Counted from the stretch's first letter, positions 11,644 through 24,137 are shown. The stretch is 64,000 nt of DNA from Erythroxylum novogranatense (GCA_029891385.1 CM057230.1:48897414-48961413); one strand, 5' to 3'. Numbers and translations are program-made. The notes: generated by a model from the sequence alone, not told the origin.

Positions 11644-11930
11644 TGTGAAGAAGTTTCATGAAAGAGGTTTGGATCAGCTTTAGGAAGAAAGGTGTCAGAA
11701 AAAAGATATGGCTTAATAAGGAAATGGATGCAAGGAGGAAAAGGTAGCTATTGTGGAAGATCAGTTTTGACCTTGGGTTTACGGTTGAGATTAAAGATTC
11801 ACCTTGCAAGAGAATTTACATAAGTAGTGATGATGAGGAGGATTAATGCTCAGAAACAAGAAGGTGAAGGTTGAAGATGAAGAAGGATGTTGGCATCAAG
11901 TTGGATATGAGAATTTTTCCATTATTTAAA

Positions 11931-12945
11931 TCAAAAAAGAACTAAAACACTGATCTTATGTCCTCATACTAAAGTTGGTAGTTTCCCCCCATCTATTTGA
12001 ATGATTAGATTCTAAGGGACTACTTTCAGTTTTTGTATATTGAACTTTAGCCTAAAACGAAAGTCAAAGCATCTTAAGTTAAGAATATAATTATATTGGA
12101 AACGATTGTGATATGGAACCAATAAACCCATTAAGCTACCAATTTTTTTAACTACCAAGGTTGATTTAGAGTGTTTGCTAAAAAGTGCTTGCATTTATGA
12201 AAGTTGTTCATTCAACAACTTATGAACTAACTGTCTACAAACATCTTGAACACTTTTTTTTATTAACTTTCAAATAAAGGGAGATGGAGGCACCCGCTCC
12301 TTGTAGTCAAGGTAACTAATGTTTACTTTTTTAGCAATACTAAAAATTATCTAGAAGTACACCTATCATTTTATAGTTTATTCTAACAAATATGAGTATA
12401 ATTCCTACAAGAAATATAAGTACTAATAGAAATTATATATATTATTTAATATAACAAATGGATGATTGAATTAAAAGATATTATTAACTAAACTACAATT
12501 ACTAATATGAAATAACAAACTAAAGTAGTAAACAAGCATGAGTAATCAATTGATAAACAAGATTCAGATGTGGAATTGCTTATAACCTTTCTATGCTTAA
12601 ATTTATCTTAATTCAGTTATTAACTTTAATTTCTTGATTGGTAGAAATTTCAAACTTATAACCATATTATTCTTAAGAAATATATCTCCTATTCTTAAGA
12701 TGATTGACTGAATATATTTTCAATTGAAACTCCTAGGAGTGCATTAACTTATTTTATAAATTCTTTTATTAGATTTGGTTTTAACTAAGAACTTTTGTGG
12801 CCTTTTATTAGTAATCTATGCAACTATTACTATTCATATCACCATCTACGCATATAATTTGTAAGGAAACTTGAGTTTTTTCATTAAATTAAAGAAGTGA
12901 TATAAGCATATAGTTTCAAAGTTCAACTTATTAGATCCATCCCAA
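11931..12945. other. AT-rich DNA, nothing recognised
   Basis: About 1 kb of AT-rich sequence between the LINE and the Copia element, without a convincing open frame, repeat or RNA gene. Before the Copia insertion it was continuous with 30407 onward. Confidence 0.5.
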
Positions 12946-12950
12946 TTTAG
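12946..12950. repeat. Target-site duplication, left (TTTAG)
   Basis: TTTAG directly precedes the Copia 3' LTR and recurs as TTTAG at 30402-30406 directly after the 5' LTR. The 5-bp match across 17.4 kb proves that both LTRs belong to one insertion. Confidence 0.9.
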
Positions 12951-15053
12951 TGTTGGATCGGAAAAAGAAAGCATGCTTAGTATGGAGAAACGATAGATTT
13001 CAAAACTTTTTAAGAAATCATCTTGCAGCGGAAGCAATATATCCAAATCAACATGCTAATCCATACATGATATGGTATAAGGATAATAAAACCAAGAACA
13101 AGATAAAAGGAATTACCGACTCCTTATTTACTGACTTTAAATCCTCATTGCTTATCCTCTCCTTCTTATATCCAAATCCTTTGCCTTTGAGTCTTTTCCT
13201 TTAGCAATCTATCTTCTTCCTTGTTGTAGTATCCTCAACCAATTAGATTTACCACTTGTTCTTCAAGGACAATTAGGTTAACAAAATCCTTTGGTGGGAA
13301 AGGAGAAGAAATATTTGGAGGAGATTTTCTTAGAAGAAGAAGAACCAAAATTGAAACTCTTTCAATTCTTTTACTTAGGAATTTCGGTTCTACTTTGCAT
13401 GAAAGGAGAGAATGTCTAAAAACCATGCAAGAACCCTTTCTTACATCTGAATTTCGAAATATGCATGAATGGAAAGAGTGAGAGGCATCCAATGCATCAC
13501 TTCTTACATTAATCACTCATCAAATAGCCAATAAATGAGACTTACTTCATTTATCTTTAAAATGGCTATTTGAAAAGACCATAACCTATAATTGAATACC
13601 TATTTCGGTTTTGGCAAGAAGAAAGAAGGAAGATGGTCCATCTAATGCACATCTTTCATCTTTAATCTAATGAATGCAAATAGGTTACATGCCAACATTA
13701 AAAGCCAACCATTAAACCATTTAATGGTAAGTTCATAACTCCATTTAATAATGATGAACCATAATAAAGACCATCTTTATTTAGTATTTTAATGTCAAAT
13801 GTGTGGTTACACATCTAACCTAACACAATTTCGAAATTGCTTCTTCTCCATTTAAAAAATTGTTTTAATATAATTAATCTAATCAATTACATTAAACCAA
13901 AACAAGCCCATTTCTAAATGAACATATGGGCTTCCAATTAACCATTAATTAGTATAAACCCATCATTCAATTATGGACTTCTAAAGCCTCCAAACTACTT
14001 CTTACTTAGCTTGATAACCTTCCTTAAAGCCAAGTGGGGAATCTTATTGGACTTTGATAATTCAAGCTCAATAAGCCCGAAATAATTCAATCTCATTGGA
14101 ATTAATTCTAGCTTATTAACTAAATGTCATTCCACTAAAGACAATTAGTTGAACTCTTGAATTATTAAATATTATGAGAATATGTCCAATTGCAAACCCT
14201 ATTTAGAACCTTATTATAGCCATCCGCACAACAAAGGGTAAAATTACCGTTTTGCCCTTATGTTAGTTTTTCCTTCTAGATCTCTCATTTTACTTTATAT
14301 GGTGATTAACACATAAGATCTCATCTTAGTGTTAAGACTTGATGGGTAGCTAGTCCATCAAACTACTGGCGCTAGTTTAATCACCAAATCTCCTTAAAAC
14401 ATCTAGAAGAGATGATAACACTATAAACTCTTTATTTGAGTGAATGTTCCCTGATACATGTTTCAATTAATAATTCCAACATGCAGAAACTGGATTAATA
14501 CCCTGTAAAAATCCATTCCGATCATATCAAGAATTATAATGAAACACATATGAGTTCACCACTCATCAAGATTGTGGTTCATAATAAGCGAATGCTTAAG
14601 TTGTATGTTTTAAGATTAAAGTAACGACCCACTTTATTCTTGAAAACATACTTGATTCCAGATTCATTTAATATTTCCATTATCGATAGTCTACTACTAT
14701 CATGATATGAAACTCATCATTCCCTTTAAGTAAACTCCTTTACTTATATGGAGATAAATCGCAATACTACAGTCTAAACCATAATCAAGCGACCAACTTG
14801 ATTATGCAACTGTGAATCAATTAATTCAGATTCTAATAATATACATGTTTTTCATACATCTCTATGTATATGTATATTACTTACAAATGAATCTTGGTAC
14901 CTTATGACCAGATATATAATGCTCATACAGATAAAACCAAACTCTTTTGTTTTATTAATAATAAATATTTTCATTACAAAGCTATGGCGAAGAAAATAAA
15001 GTTACATGTAAATACACTTGCTTTCGAGGCACTATATTTACATAACTCCAACA
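12951..15053 (-). mobile_element. Copia 3' LTR
   Basis: On the plus strand it runs from TGTTGGATCGG to ATAACTCCAACA, and it is a near copy of 28304-30401. The inner edge meets a polypurine tract at 15054. Open frames in it, such as the minus-strand ones near 13235-13516, recur in the other LTR only because the LTRs are duplicates. Confidence 0.92.
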
Positions 15054-15070
15054 ATCTCCCACTTGCCCTA
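15054..15070 (-). promoter_or_regulatory. Copia polypurine tract
   Basis: The minus strand reads TAGGGCAAGTGGGAGAT immediately before the 3' LTR. GCAAGTGGGAGATTGTTGG is a typical plant Copia junction and primes plus-strand DNA synthesis. Confidence 0.85.
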
Positions 15071-15713
15071 AAGAAAGTTTGACATATCCTTCTTTCCCAT
15101 CCCTTCTAGGTGACCCTCAAAGCTCTTTTGAGTCAATGTCTTTGTGAGCGGATCGCAAGGTTTTGCTCTGTAGGAATCTTTACCACATCCACTTCTCCAC
15201 GTTGTATTATCTCCCTTATGAGATGATACTTTCGCTCAATGTGTTTGGCGACTTTGTGGTGATGAGGTTCTTTAGAATTAGCCAACGCCCCACTACTATT
15301 ATCACAATAAAGTGTAATGGCTTTTACGCCTCTGGAACTACCTCCAAATCATTTAGGAACTTCGAGCAGGATCGCTTCCTTTCACGCTTCCTGGCGACAA
15401 CATACTCAACCTCCATAGTTGAATCGGCAATACAAGATTGCTTGACACTCCTCCAAACTATGGCTCCACCTCCTAAAGTAAATATAGAACCGAAGTTGAT
15501 TTCCTTGAATCAACATCGATTGGAAATCGAATCCGTATATCCCGTCGGAATAAGATTACTTCGAGTAAACAAGCATTAAGTTCTTCGTCCTACGAAGATA
15601 CTTAATTATACATAACCATGATCCAATGTTCCATTCTGGATTGGTGAAATCGCTACCGGTCCCATGCGTAATGAGATATCCGGTCTAGTGCTGCAAGCAT
15701 TGCATACATCAAA
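15071..15713 (-). pseudogene. Copia RNase H domain, frameshifted
   Basis: The minus-strand translation in shifting frames gives GSIFTLGGGAIVWRSVKQS, CIADSTMEVEYV, KFLNDLEVVPEA and QKSFEGHLEGMG. These are the order and spacing of the Copia RNase H that removes the RNA template, ending in the usual C-terminal tail. The catalytic E of the MEVEYV motif is present. At least three frameshifts and a stop interrupt it. The worst stretch (about 15355-15400) replaces the normally conserved helix with an Arg/Lys-rich run and contains several CG or TCG triplets where family members have CWG. Confidence 0.75.
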
Positions 15714-16306
15714 CTACCAACTGCCAAGCATATGGAATGTTACGCATCGTTCAACCTCCTCTTGGGTTTTAGGTGCTTGTTCCTTTGAAAGTTTGATTCC
15801 ATGTCTAGTAGGAGTGAAACCCCTCTTGGAATCTTGCATGGCGAACTTATTGAGCATATTCTCAATGTAGGTTAGTTGAGACAAAACTATCTTCTTGTTC
15901 TTACGATCCCTTATAAGTTTGATCCCTAGAACATAGGTAGCCTCTCCCAAATCCTTCATTGAAAACTGTTCATTCAGCCATCCCTTAACCTCAGATAACA
16001 TTCCCACATCATTCCCAATGAGCAGAATGTCATCAACATACAGGATTAGGAAAGTAACCTTACCTTCTTGTATTCTTTTGTAAACACAAGGCTCATCTAG
16101 GTTTTGTATGAACCCATAGGTTTTGATAGCCTTATCAAACCTAATGTTCCAAGACCTAGATGCTTGCTTAAGTCCATAAATGGACCTTTGCAACTTGCAA
16201 ACCTTATGCTCATTACCTAGCTCAATGAATCCTTCTGGTTGGGCCATATAAATGGTCTCCTCAAGATCTCCATTCAGAAATGCGGTCTTGACATCCATTT
16301 GCCATA
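15714..16306 (-). pseudogene. Copia reverse transcriptase, main part
   Basis: A long open minus-strand frame of 194 codons carries hallmarks of the Copia reverse transcriptase (RVT_2): MDVKTAFLNGDLEE, the GLKQASRSW motif, the catalytic LILYVDDILLIGN, and MKDLGEATYVLGIKL. The two adjacent Asp of YVDD are intact. The frame starts at 16298 only because the upstream codons were separated by the insertion at 16312; the missing N-terminal part is at 24138-24317. After CVTFHMLGSW the frame breaks, where family members carry on into the connection domain. Confidence 0.92.
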
Positions 16307-16311
16307 TTTCA
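16307..16311. repeat. Target-site duplication, left (TTTCA)
   Basis: TTTCA (TGAAA on the minus strand) abuts the LTR start TGTTAGCCCC at 16312 and recurs at 24133-24137 after the LTR end TCTGACA. Removing one copy and the insert rejoins the Copia frame as ...YFDYE / IWQMDVKT..., which supports the insertion site. Confidence 0.93.
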
Positions 16312-16665
16312 TGTTAGCCCCAAAATTTTTTAGGATTAATCATGATTAGATTAAATTGATTAAGTTAGATTAGCATTAATTAAGGTGTCATAAATTAATA
16401 TATGATAGCATTAATGAGTTAGGTGAAGAATTTATGAAGTTAAATATGTTAGTTGGACTTAGGTGAGTTAGGTGTAATTAATGTATTAATTGGGCTTTGG
16501 GTCCAAATGAAGTAAGAAAGAAGAGAGGAATTTAATGCAATGGGCTTGAAGGAAAAGAGTTAGTGGGCTTGAGTAAGTAAGGAGGAGAAATGAAAAGAAG
16601 AAGAAGAAAGAAGAAGGAAGTAAGTTGGGCTTAGGCTTATTGGGCTTAAGTAATTTAGAAAGGAG

Positions 16666-16674
16666 TATATAAGG
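16666..16674 (+). promoter_or_regulatory. Probable TATA box of lineage B solo LTR
   Basis: TATATAAGG followed by AAGGAG, about 350 bp from the LTR start. A strong donor AAG|GTAAGTTC follows at 16902. It matches the blocks at 8182 and 33163. Confidence 0.55.
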
Positions 16675-17764
16675 AAGGAGATAAGTGATTTTGTAGGAAA
16701 GAAGATAGAAACAAAATTTGGAGGAGAGGAAAGAAGAGTGTCGTGAAAGGAGGGAGGAAAAGGAGAAAGAAGAGGCTTGTTAGGGATTGGCATTTCCATG
16801 AAAGTGAGTGGGTTTTTGAAGAAAGTCTAAGAAGAAAAAGTGTGGAGGAGAGTCTAAGCTTCACTTTGAACTAAGAAACCACTTGGTTGGTTAAGGATTT
16901 AAGGTAAGTTCTTGGTTTAAGGTTAAGTTTTGTTTGGGTTTTAGTTAGAAAGATGAAGAATAAGATGGGTCTAGTGATTCTCTTATGAATTTCATGATTT
17001 AGATTTTAGGTATTTCAATTTCTAAACCCTATGTTGATATGGGGTTATTTTCTTGTTATGCTTGAAGGAGGACAAGAAAGAGGAGAAGAACAAGGAGAGG
17101 AACTTCCTTAGGCAAGTTTAAGCAAGGATAAAAGGTGGGTTTCATATTTATCTTTATGTATATAAGCTACAAAATGTAAATAAATGCATGACATTAATGA
17201 GCTTTGATCACTTGGTTGTTGTATTAAATGTGTGTGATGGAATGATGAATGTGAGTGTATTAAATGCTTGATGATGATTGAAACTGTCATGAAGAAACTT
17301 GTTGAATGAATATAATGAAAGGCATGAACGATGTATGAAAAGATGATTTCAAAGAAACAATGAATTGGACAAGAACAGTCCAATTTCCTTGTATGATTCA
17401 TGATTGCTATGTTATGTGGGTAAGGTATTGTCCTAAGAGCATCACGTGCCGTTGACCATGAAGCCTTCGCCCGGCTGCCCGATTGTGGCATAGGATGATC
17501 CAACATTTTGGAATTCTAAAGATTTGCCCATATAGACTCATGAAATGAGACTATATGGTTGCCAAGAATAAGGACTTACCGAGCCATTTGATGTGTTTCA
17601 TATGTGATTACATGAAAATGCAAGAATGATGAATGTTTAAATTGTGAGAAAATTATGTTTGAGTATTGATGAACATTGCATGATGCATGTATTATGATTG
17701 TATTGAAAGATTGCTAAAAGTATGAATAACTAATAGGACTGCTTGATATATAAATATAAATGTG

Positions 17765-17815
17765 TTACCCACGGAGCGAAAGCTCACCCCCTAAAAATTT
17801 TCCAGGAAATGAGCA
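17765..17815 (+). other. Conserved LTR block with splice-acceptor-like end
   Basis: ACCCACGGAGCGAAAGCTCACCCCC followed by AAATTTTCCAG|GAAATGAGC. The sequence parallels the ACTCACCCAA...TTTTTCAG|GAATT acceptor block of the lineage A LTRs, and would be the acceptor for the donor at 16902. Confidence 0.35.
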
Positions 17816-18420
17816 GGATCTCGAGTAGCAAGCTTAAAGGCATTTACTCCAAGATTTTCTTTTGATTTTGTATTTGAAATGATTTTTGTAAAACAATGCT
17901 TTAGTTGCATTTTGAGAAGATATTGTATTTTGAAACTTCATCGTAATTGGGCTTGAAATGCCCACTAAAGCATTGTATGAATATGACATGATTTGATGAA
18001 GATGGAATGAATGAATTATGAAAGCAAAAATGTTCAGTTTTAATGTATTTTGAGAAATCCATGTATGTTTAAGACAATTGAATCATTGTTATAGTTGGGA
18101 TATGATAGATGATTATGAGTGTGGCTGTTGCTTCGAATGGTGTTTGAAGATACCTTAGGGTTTAATCATGTTATATGAGGTTGTATGATGAGTTTTATGC
18201 AGGTGGAAGTCTTAGAATTGAAAATTGGGTAGTTGCATTTTAAGGGGGATGTGCTGTCAAATTTTCCTAAAATTTGATAGTACTTCGCCTCAATATTAGA
18301 CCCTCTTCGGGTATGAATTAGATCAATGAGTCTTCATGAAGATTGTAGTAGGAGTTTAGAGTTTTCCAAGGGTATATTGTTTGCTAAATTTGGATTTCGG
18401 AGTCAAAAGATATGATCCTT

Positions 18421-19034
18421 ACAAGGAAATCAGAAGATAGAAAAGCAGAAGGAAGGAAATCAGAAGATAGAAATCAGAAGGAAGGAAATCAGAAGATAAA
18501 AAGCGAAGGAAGGAAGCGGAAGATAGAAATCGAAAGATAAAAGCGAAGGAAGGAAATCGGAAGATAGAAATCGAAGGAAGGAAATCGAAGATAAAAGCGA
18601 AGGAAGGAAATCGAAGATAGAAAAGCGAAGGAAGGAAATCGGAAGATAGAAATCAAAAGGAAGGAAATCAGAAGATAAAAAGCAGAAGGAAGGAAATCAG
18701 AAGATAGAAATCAGAAGGAAGAAAATCAGAAGATAAAAAGCAGAAGGAAGGAAATCAGAAGATAGAAAAGTAGAAGGAAGGAAATCAGAAGATAGAAATT
18801 AGAAGGAAGGAAATCGAAGATAAAAGCGAAGGAAGGAAATCGGAAGATAGAAATCGAAGGAAGGAAATCGAAGATAAAAGCGAAGGAAGGAAATCGAAGA
18901 TAGAAAGCGAAGGAAGGAAATCAGAAGATAGAAATCAGAAGGAAGGAAATCAGAAGATAAAAAGCAGAAGGAAGGAAATCAGAAGATAGAAATCAGAAGG
19001 AAGGAAATCAGAAGATAGAAAAGCAGAAGGAAGA
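18421..19034. repeat. Purine minisatellite, left part
   Basis: Imperfect units of about 25 bp (GAAGGAAATCAGAAGATAGAA with AATCA or AAGCA) begin directly after the anchor 'ggagtcaaaagatatgatcc'. Within 18480-18660 and 18800-18920 nearly every CAG of the unit appears as CG or CGG, while the flanking units keep CAG. It continues at 22970 beyond the nested LTR. Confidence 0.9.
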
Positions 19035-22000
19035 TGTAGCACCCCCTTACCATAAGATATGTATCGGGACGCCCATAGGTCATTCCGACACACACCCTAC
19101 GATAAGGGTGCGCTACGATCAATCACTAACACTCCACATGGCATCAAAATCATAAAGCATTACTATGAAATCCACTAATTTTTGAAACCATAAGATTTTC
19201 ATTTCATAACCTCAAAGCAGTAAATTTACACAACTATTATTTTCTGTACAATGGTCCAAAAGAAAATCCAACAAAAGAGCTAGCTAGGTCATCCTTCAAA
19301 AGTGCCAATGACCACATTTTTGCCATGACTTCTCTTGCCAACTCAATCTACGGCGGGAAAAGTCCTCTGGAGCTATAAGTCTACTCTCTCGGTCTGAAAA
19401 ATAATTTGCAATTTTGGGTGAGTTTGCGAACTCGGTGAGAACCATCATCGATGGTTCACCCAATTCATGCATATGCATGATTCACATAGCTATATCACTC
19501 AAACACATTCGAAGTACCACATGATTATCACGTTATCGGTCAAAAGAATCCAATTCAAATGCACATGAAATGTGTATGAGGCTTTCAATTTAATTTGTTG
19601 TTGTGGTGGAGGCTGAAATCTGTCCCTTAAAGGCGCGTTAATCGGTGAGCCATAGGCTCTAAATCACTTGGACTCAAGGCCCGATCCGTTGAGCTTAAAG
19701 CTCTCGTTGGTCGCTCTGGTCACAACCGCCAATTCTCGATCATGCAATTATGTATGAATGTAAATATCCAAATCCACACCATAACCGATTCCTATTTAAC
19801 ATATTCACATATGTCTATCCCAAGTAGTCACATGAAAATCAATTCCAACGCTTCGATATCTCATTCTAAATATTTGAGACACCCATGGTCCGAAATCAAT
19901 CAAAATCAAACACACATGTTCCCATCCATTATCTCCACATGGCATAATTGCGAGATATTAAACACATAAAAATTGAGAAACCATCTAGGTTACTCACCTA
20001 TTACTTCCGAGCTATTGTCGGGAAGTCTCTGCAACGTCGGTAGGTCGACGCTCCAACTGTGCCTCTATAACAAGCAGAGAGGAATCCGATCACTAATTAT
20101 CCAATCCGAACTAGTAATAATGCACATGTAAGTGTATAATGCTTGTTCATGAGATTTCCGGCCCTAAATCCAAATTTTCCCATAATAAAAATTTCAACTA
20201 AAATTCGAAAGTTATAGCCACTGACAGCACTCAATTTGGACCTCAATCGGTTCAAAAATAAATAAAATAGTGATCACAGAACAAGTACCCGGGGCCACGT
20301 CAATTTCTCGGCTAAAAATTCCCAATTTCTCACAAAATGAAATTCAATGTGTTACCACTCCGATGCCTCAAGAATCAGGTCAATCGGACGTCGGACGGAA
20401 AAGAAATTGACAAAAGAAACCATTAGGTCACTTAATGCCAAATAAAAATAAAAACAATAATAAATTCTACCTCTCTTCCTTCCCCTTTTCTTTTCCTATT
20501 GTCAATTTGAATTTCCAACAACCATAATTCTTAGCACACAATTTAGAAAAATACAAACTATACCTCATTGGAAAGCTTATGAAACCTTCTACAATTCTCA
20601 AGAAGACCACAAAAAGTAATTCCACCTCTAAGGGTGTCAAAAATCCCATCCAAGCTACTGCCTACTCAAAACTCACCAACACAGGACAGTAACTTACAAA
20701 TGCAAGAAATCACTGATTATTCAGCTAAAAATTACCACATAAATATTTCACAATGTCATCTACAATTTTCATGAACAACCCAAAATCAAATTCCATTGCT
20801 AAACAAGTCAATTAATTCACGAAAGCATCAGCGCTCTGAAATCAACCAATCTGGACAGTGATTTTGCAAACAGTATAACTCCTTGTAAAAATGTCGAAAA
20901 ATTGCATATTTTATACCCATAAAAAGATAAAACATAGTAATACACTTCTCATGAAGGGCTCAGAATCAAATTCCATCATTAACCAATTGAAAACAGTCTT
21001 GCAAGTTCTTTTTGCCTCGATCAAGAACCCATGACCTAACTTCAGTCCAATCTTTGAAAAAGTATCAGTCCCAATTCTGGTATCTAAAAATAGCATGCTA
21101 TATCCTATTTTCAAGATCATTTCATCCTCTGCAACTTTACAGAAGACCACTCACATCAATTCAGTTCACATAAATTGTTAAAATTGCTCCCAAACAGAAA
21201 GCTCACAAAATTGACACTTAGGCTAGGATTCTCCAAAAAGCATAAAACCAGTCAATAGTAATCAGGTCATATCTCCCAATATACAACTAGAAAATTAACA
21301 AGATCAGTGTAAATGGAAATCTAACTCAATATGCTACAACTTTCATGAAGACCATTTTTCCTAATTCCATATCAATTAATTTAGAAAAATCACCAAAGTA
21401 ATCAAGTCATATATGCGGGTACTGTTCACAGACCCTAAAAACAGAAATTTTCCATGCAAAAATTCACCCTTCTAACATTACAATTTAACAACACCTATTT
21501 CACACAAAGTTGTAGCCAACATCCCAAAGTTTACTTGGGCACAAACCTCAACTTATTTGCTCACCTAAACAATTAGTTATGATCAAAACATTACAATAGG
21601 TTCAATGACAAGTTTCCAGCTTTCATCAACAACCTAACTTCTATCACTTCTAACATCAATAACACATCACTAAACACCCATTTTCACCTCTAATTCAGCC
21701 ACAAACTCAACACAACATTTTCTTACATGATTACATCAAAGTTGGCAGCACACACTCATCCCATCATCCATCATGTTTGACACTAATCTACTAATCTATA
21801 AACATAATTTCACTTTCAATCATCTAAATTCTCTACTTCTATCCATTAGATTTTGCCTCATCAATTCACCAATCAACCATCAATAAAATAACCAAATTAC
21901 ATAGCCACATACAACAACAAAATTCTCATCCATAAAACAACACAAAAACAATGCATTTAACTATTAAAGAACACAACCATAAGTTCTCACCTAACAAGCT

Positions 22001-22969
22001 TCAAGCTTTATTGTTTCTTTCCAAGTTTCCACCTTCCTCCCTTCACCACACGATCATCCACTTAATTAATTTTGTCTTATATTATGGAGCACCTACGACT
22101 TTCCTTGGCCATCTTATTTAAAAACTCATTTGGAAAGCTTTGAAAGCCTATCTTCCTCCTCTCATCCGAACCTTGCCTCTTCTTGTCTCAATTGCTTCTT
22201 TCGATGGTCTCCTTCTCCTTCCACTCTTCTTAGTTACTTGCTTGCCTCTCTTTATTCTCAACCAAAACCAAGTGGAAGCCTTGTAAAGGTGATGGTGAGT
22301 GGTGTGTGTGTAATAAGGAAGGACACTTGGCATTTAAATTGGGAAAAGACAAAAAAAAATCACATAATCCTAGTTAATTAGTACTAATCCCAATTACTCT
22401 CTAATCATGGCACTAAAATAATTCCCTAACATCAATTATCCACTAATCTCATGCCATTAGGCAATCCTGTTCGGTACAAAACAGCTCACTCAGTCAGTCT
22501 GTTGATATTTTCCGGTCCGAAAATTTCCAGGAATTTCTCCGAATCATTTTTTTGAAAATTAATTAAATTGCCCAAAATTGTAAAACATATAACAGTCCAC
22601 TCGCAATAATTTTTCAAACACGAAAACCGCATTTTCCACTACAAAAACACATTTAGGCCATTTACTGCGATTTTGCGGTCAAAATTTTCTCCGGACAATT
22701 CCAGAAAAATTCAATAAATCCTAAAATGTAAAACACTCAATGACGTACTCGATATAATTTCCAAGTACAATAATCCCATAAATTTCACAAAAGATCTCAA
22801 TTTGAAACTGGTTTAAAATGTCATGAATGTATGTATACCATGTGCAAGTGCAACAAACCATCAATCATAGAGGCTATATGCTGTATGTGCATGCCGAGAT
22901 ATAATTTAATACTTCTAACCTGTCTCAATTTACCAAAATACCCTTTTCTATAGGAGATGGGATATTACA
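19035..22969 (-). mobile_element. Lineage A solo LTR nested in the minisatellite
   Basis: On the plus strand it begins TGTAGCACCCCC and ends GGGATATTACA; on the minus strand this is TGTAATATCCC...GGGGGTGCTACA, the lineage A termini. Minus-strand blocks match the array LTRs: 'gttatag' acceptor, GTGAGTAACCTAG donor near 19996, TTATTTTTCAG acceptor near 19406, GGTTGTGACC, the GAGCTTTAAGCTCAACG hairpin, and ACCATCGATGATGG. The flanks are GAAGA and GAAGG (4 of 5 match), which fits a target duplication in the repeat. There is no internal region, hence a 3.9-kb solo LTR. Its GCACCCCC end also resembles TEs that have a methylated, GC-depleted U3. Confidence 0.85.
19647..19703 (-). repeat. Hairpin modules of the nested solo LTR
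   Basis: GAGCC-ATA-GGCTC at 19647-19659, an imperfect GGACT-CAA-GGCCC at 19670-19682 and GAGCT-TAA-AGCTC at 19691-19703. These sit in the same order (on the minus strand) and in the same place as the three modules of the array LTRs, but with changed loops. Confidence 0.75.
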
Positions 22970-23420
22970 GAAGGAAAGCAGAAGATAGAAATCAGAAGAT
23001 AGAAAAGCAGAAGGAAGGAAAGCAGAAGATAGAAATCAGAAGATAGAAAAGCAGAAGGAAGGAAATCAGAAGATAAAAATCAGAAGGAAGGAAATTAGAA
23101 GATAAAAAGCAGAAGGAAGGAAATCAGAAGATAGAAAAGCAGAAGGAAGGAAATCAGAAGATAGAAATCAGAAGGAAGGAAATCAGAAGATAAAAAGCAG
23201 AAGGAAGGAAATCAGAAGATAGAAATCAGAAGGAAGGAAATCAGAAGATAGAAAAGCAGAAGGAAGGAAAGCAGAAGATAGAAATCAGAAGATAGAAAAG
23301 CAGAAGGAAGGAAAGCAGAAGATAGAAAACCAGATGATAGAAATCAGACGATAGAAAACCAGATGATAGAAATCAGACGATAGAAAACCAGATGATAGAA
23401 ATCAGACGATGGAAAAATAG
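22970..23420. repeat. Purine minisatellite, right part
   Basis: Continuation of the 18421 array. The last ~100 bp shift to a GATAGAAAACCAGATGATAGAAATCAGAC variant before unique LTR sequence resumes with GTCTTCATAAGAGTTGTAGATCT. Confidence 0.9.
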
Positions 23421-24132
23421 GACGCTGCAGAATGTAGGAGATAGAATCAGCCTTTGCAGTCTTCATAAGAGTTGTAGATCTAGATGTCTACTTTCATATG
23501 GTGAAAGAATAAAAACATTTGGAGCTATAGATTAAAAGTTATAGCAATCGCGCCAAAAGAGTTTCGATTCGATTTCGGAAGTGAGCATGGTCCGTTGTTT
23601 TGGGCATATTTCCCTCATACGACCTCCAAATGATGTGAGGCTTGAACCATTGGATTTATAAGACACACATCTTTCACTCCATAAAATTTGGTATCAATTG
23701 GAGTTAAATTGAGAAAGTTTGTTCTAAAACAAGTGAAAGTTCAGTTAAGAGGGCATGTTTCGGGTATGAACTCTCTTAGGTTTTTGGAGTGTATCTGGAG
23801 TATATGACTCCGATTAAGGTGATTCTTGTTTCAGGGAGAACTTGAGACATAAAGCTACAAATTTTATGAATAAGTCAACCCATGATTTTAGTGTATACAT
23901 GGTGTGTGCTTGCCACGAAGGTGGAGTTACAATTAAGAATCCTGCAAGATTATAAGCGCAAGGTTTCAGGACAACGAAAGTTGGGCTCCAAAAACGGGTT
24001 CCGACGTCTATGGTACTATAGTAAGAGTAAGAGTGTCAAGTTTAAGGTCTCAACAAGGCAAGTGTCTCGGGGATGGGCTCCACTCGGGCTCACATCCCGG
24101 GACAGTCGGGCTCCCGGGATCGGGGTCTGACA

Positions 24133-24137
24133 TTTCA
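24133..24137. repeat. Target-site duplication, right (TTTCA)
   Basis: Second copy of TTTCA, directly after the LTR end TCTGACA at 24132; partner of 16307-16311. Confidence 0.93.

Larger units (their letters stand above)
9363..11930 (-). mobile_element. Broken L1-type LINE, 5' part
   Basis: A minus-strand non-LTR retrotransposon. It has an ORF1-like region (about 11643 to 10324), then the start of ORF2 at 10320 with an apurinic endonuclease domain. It stops at 9363 against the Copia-like LTR, so reverse transcriptase and the 3' end are missing. Stops and frameshifts break both reading frames. The 5' end near 11930 is approximate because no target-site duplication was found. Confidence 0.7.
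16312..24132 (+). mobile_element. Lineage B solo LTR, itself split by another LTR
   Basis: It starts TGTTAGCCCCAAAA and ends CGGGGTCTGACA, with 5-bp target duplications on both sides. Without the nested block 19035-22969 it is about 3.9 kb. It aligns in block order with the minus-strand LTR 5274-8393: the TATATAAGGAAGG promoter, AAG|GTAAGTTC donor, TGTTACCCACGGAGCGAAAGCTCACCCCC near 17765, then the 'agttgtagatct' sentences and a 'gctccaaaaacggg' end. No primer site or coding sequence is seen inside, so it is best read as a solo LTR left by LTR-LTR recombination. It is enlarged by a purine minisatellite. An element with a cryptic LTR start near 18251 (GGGGGATG|TGCTGTC) cannot be ruled out. Confidence 0.8.

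Noticed and set aside
12846..13516. Short frames shared between 12.9-13.5 kb and 28.2-28.9 kb as a duplicated gene
   Set aside because: They are in the two LTRs of the Copia element, and the similarity is that of the LTR pair.
18251..18290. Second LTR start (GGGGGATG|TGCTGTCAAATTTT) giving a complete element 16312-24132
   Set aside because: No primer site or matching LTR pair was found and the similarity to the 16312 start is weak; a solo LTR explains the data better, although this is not excluded.
22130..22381. Ser/Leu-rich 83-codon frame as a secreted protein
   Set aside because: It lies within the nested solo LTR, antisense to it, over the CT-rich promoter part; no homologous frame in related LTRs.
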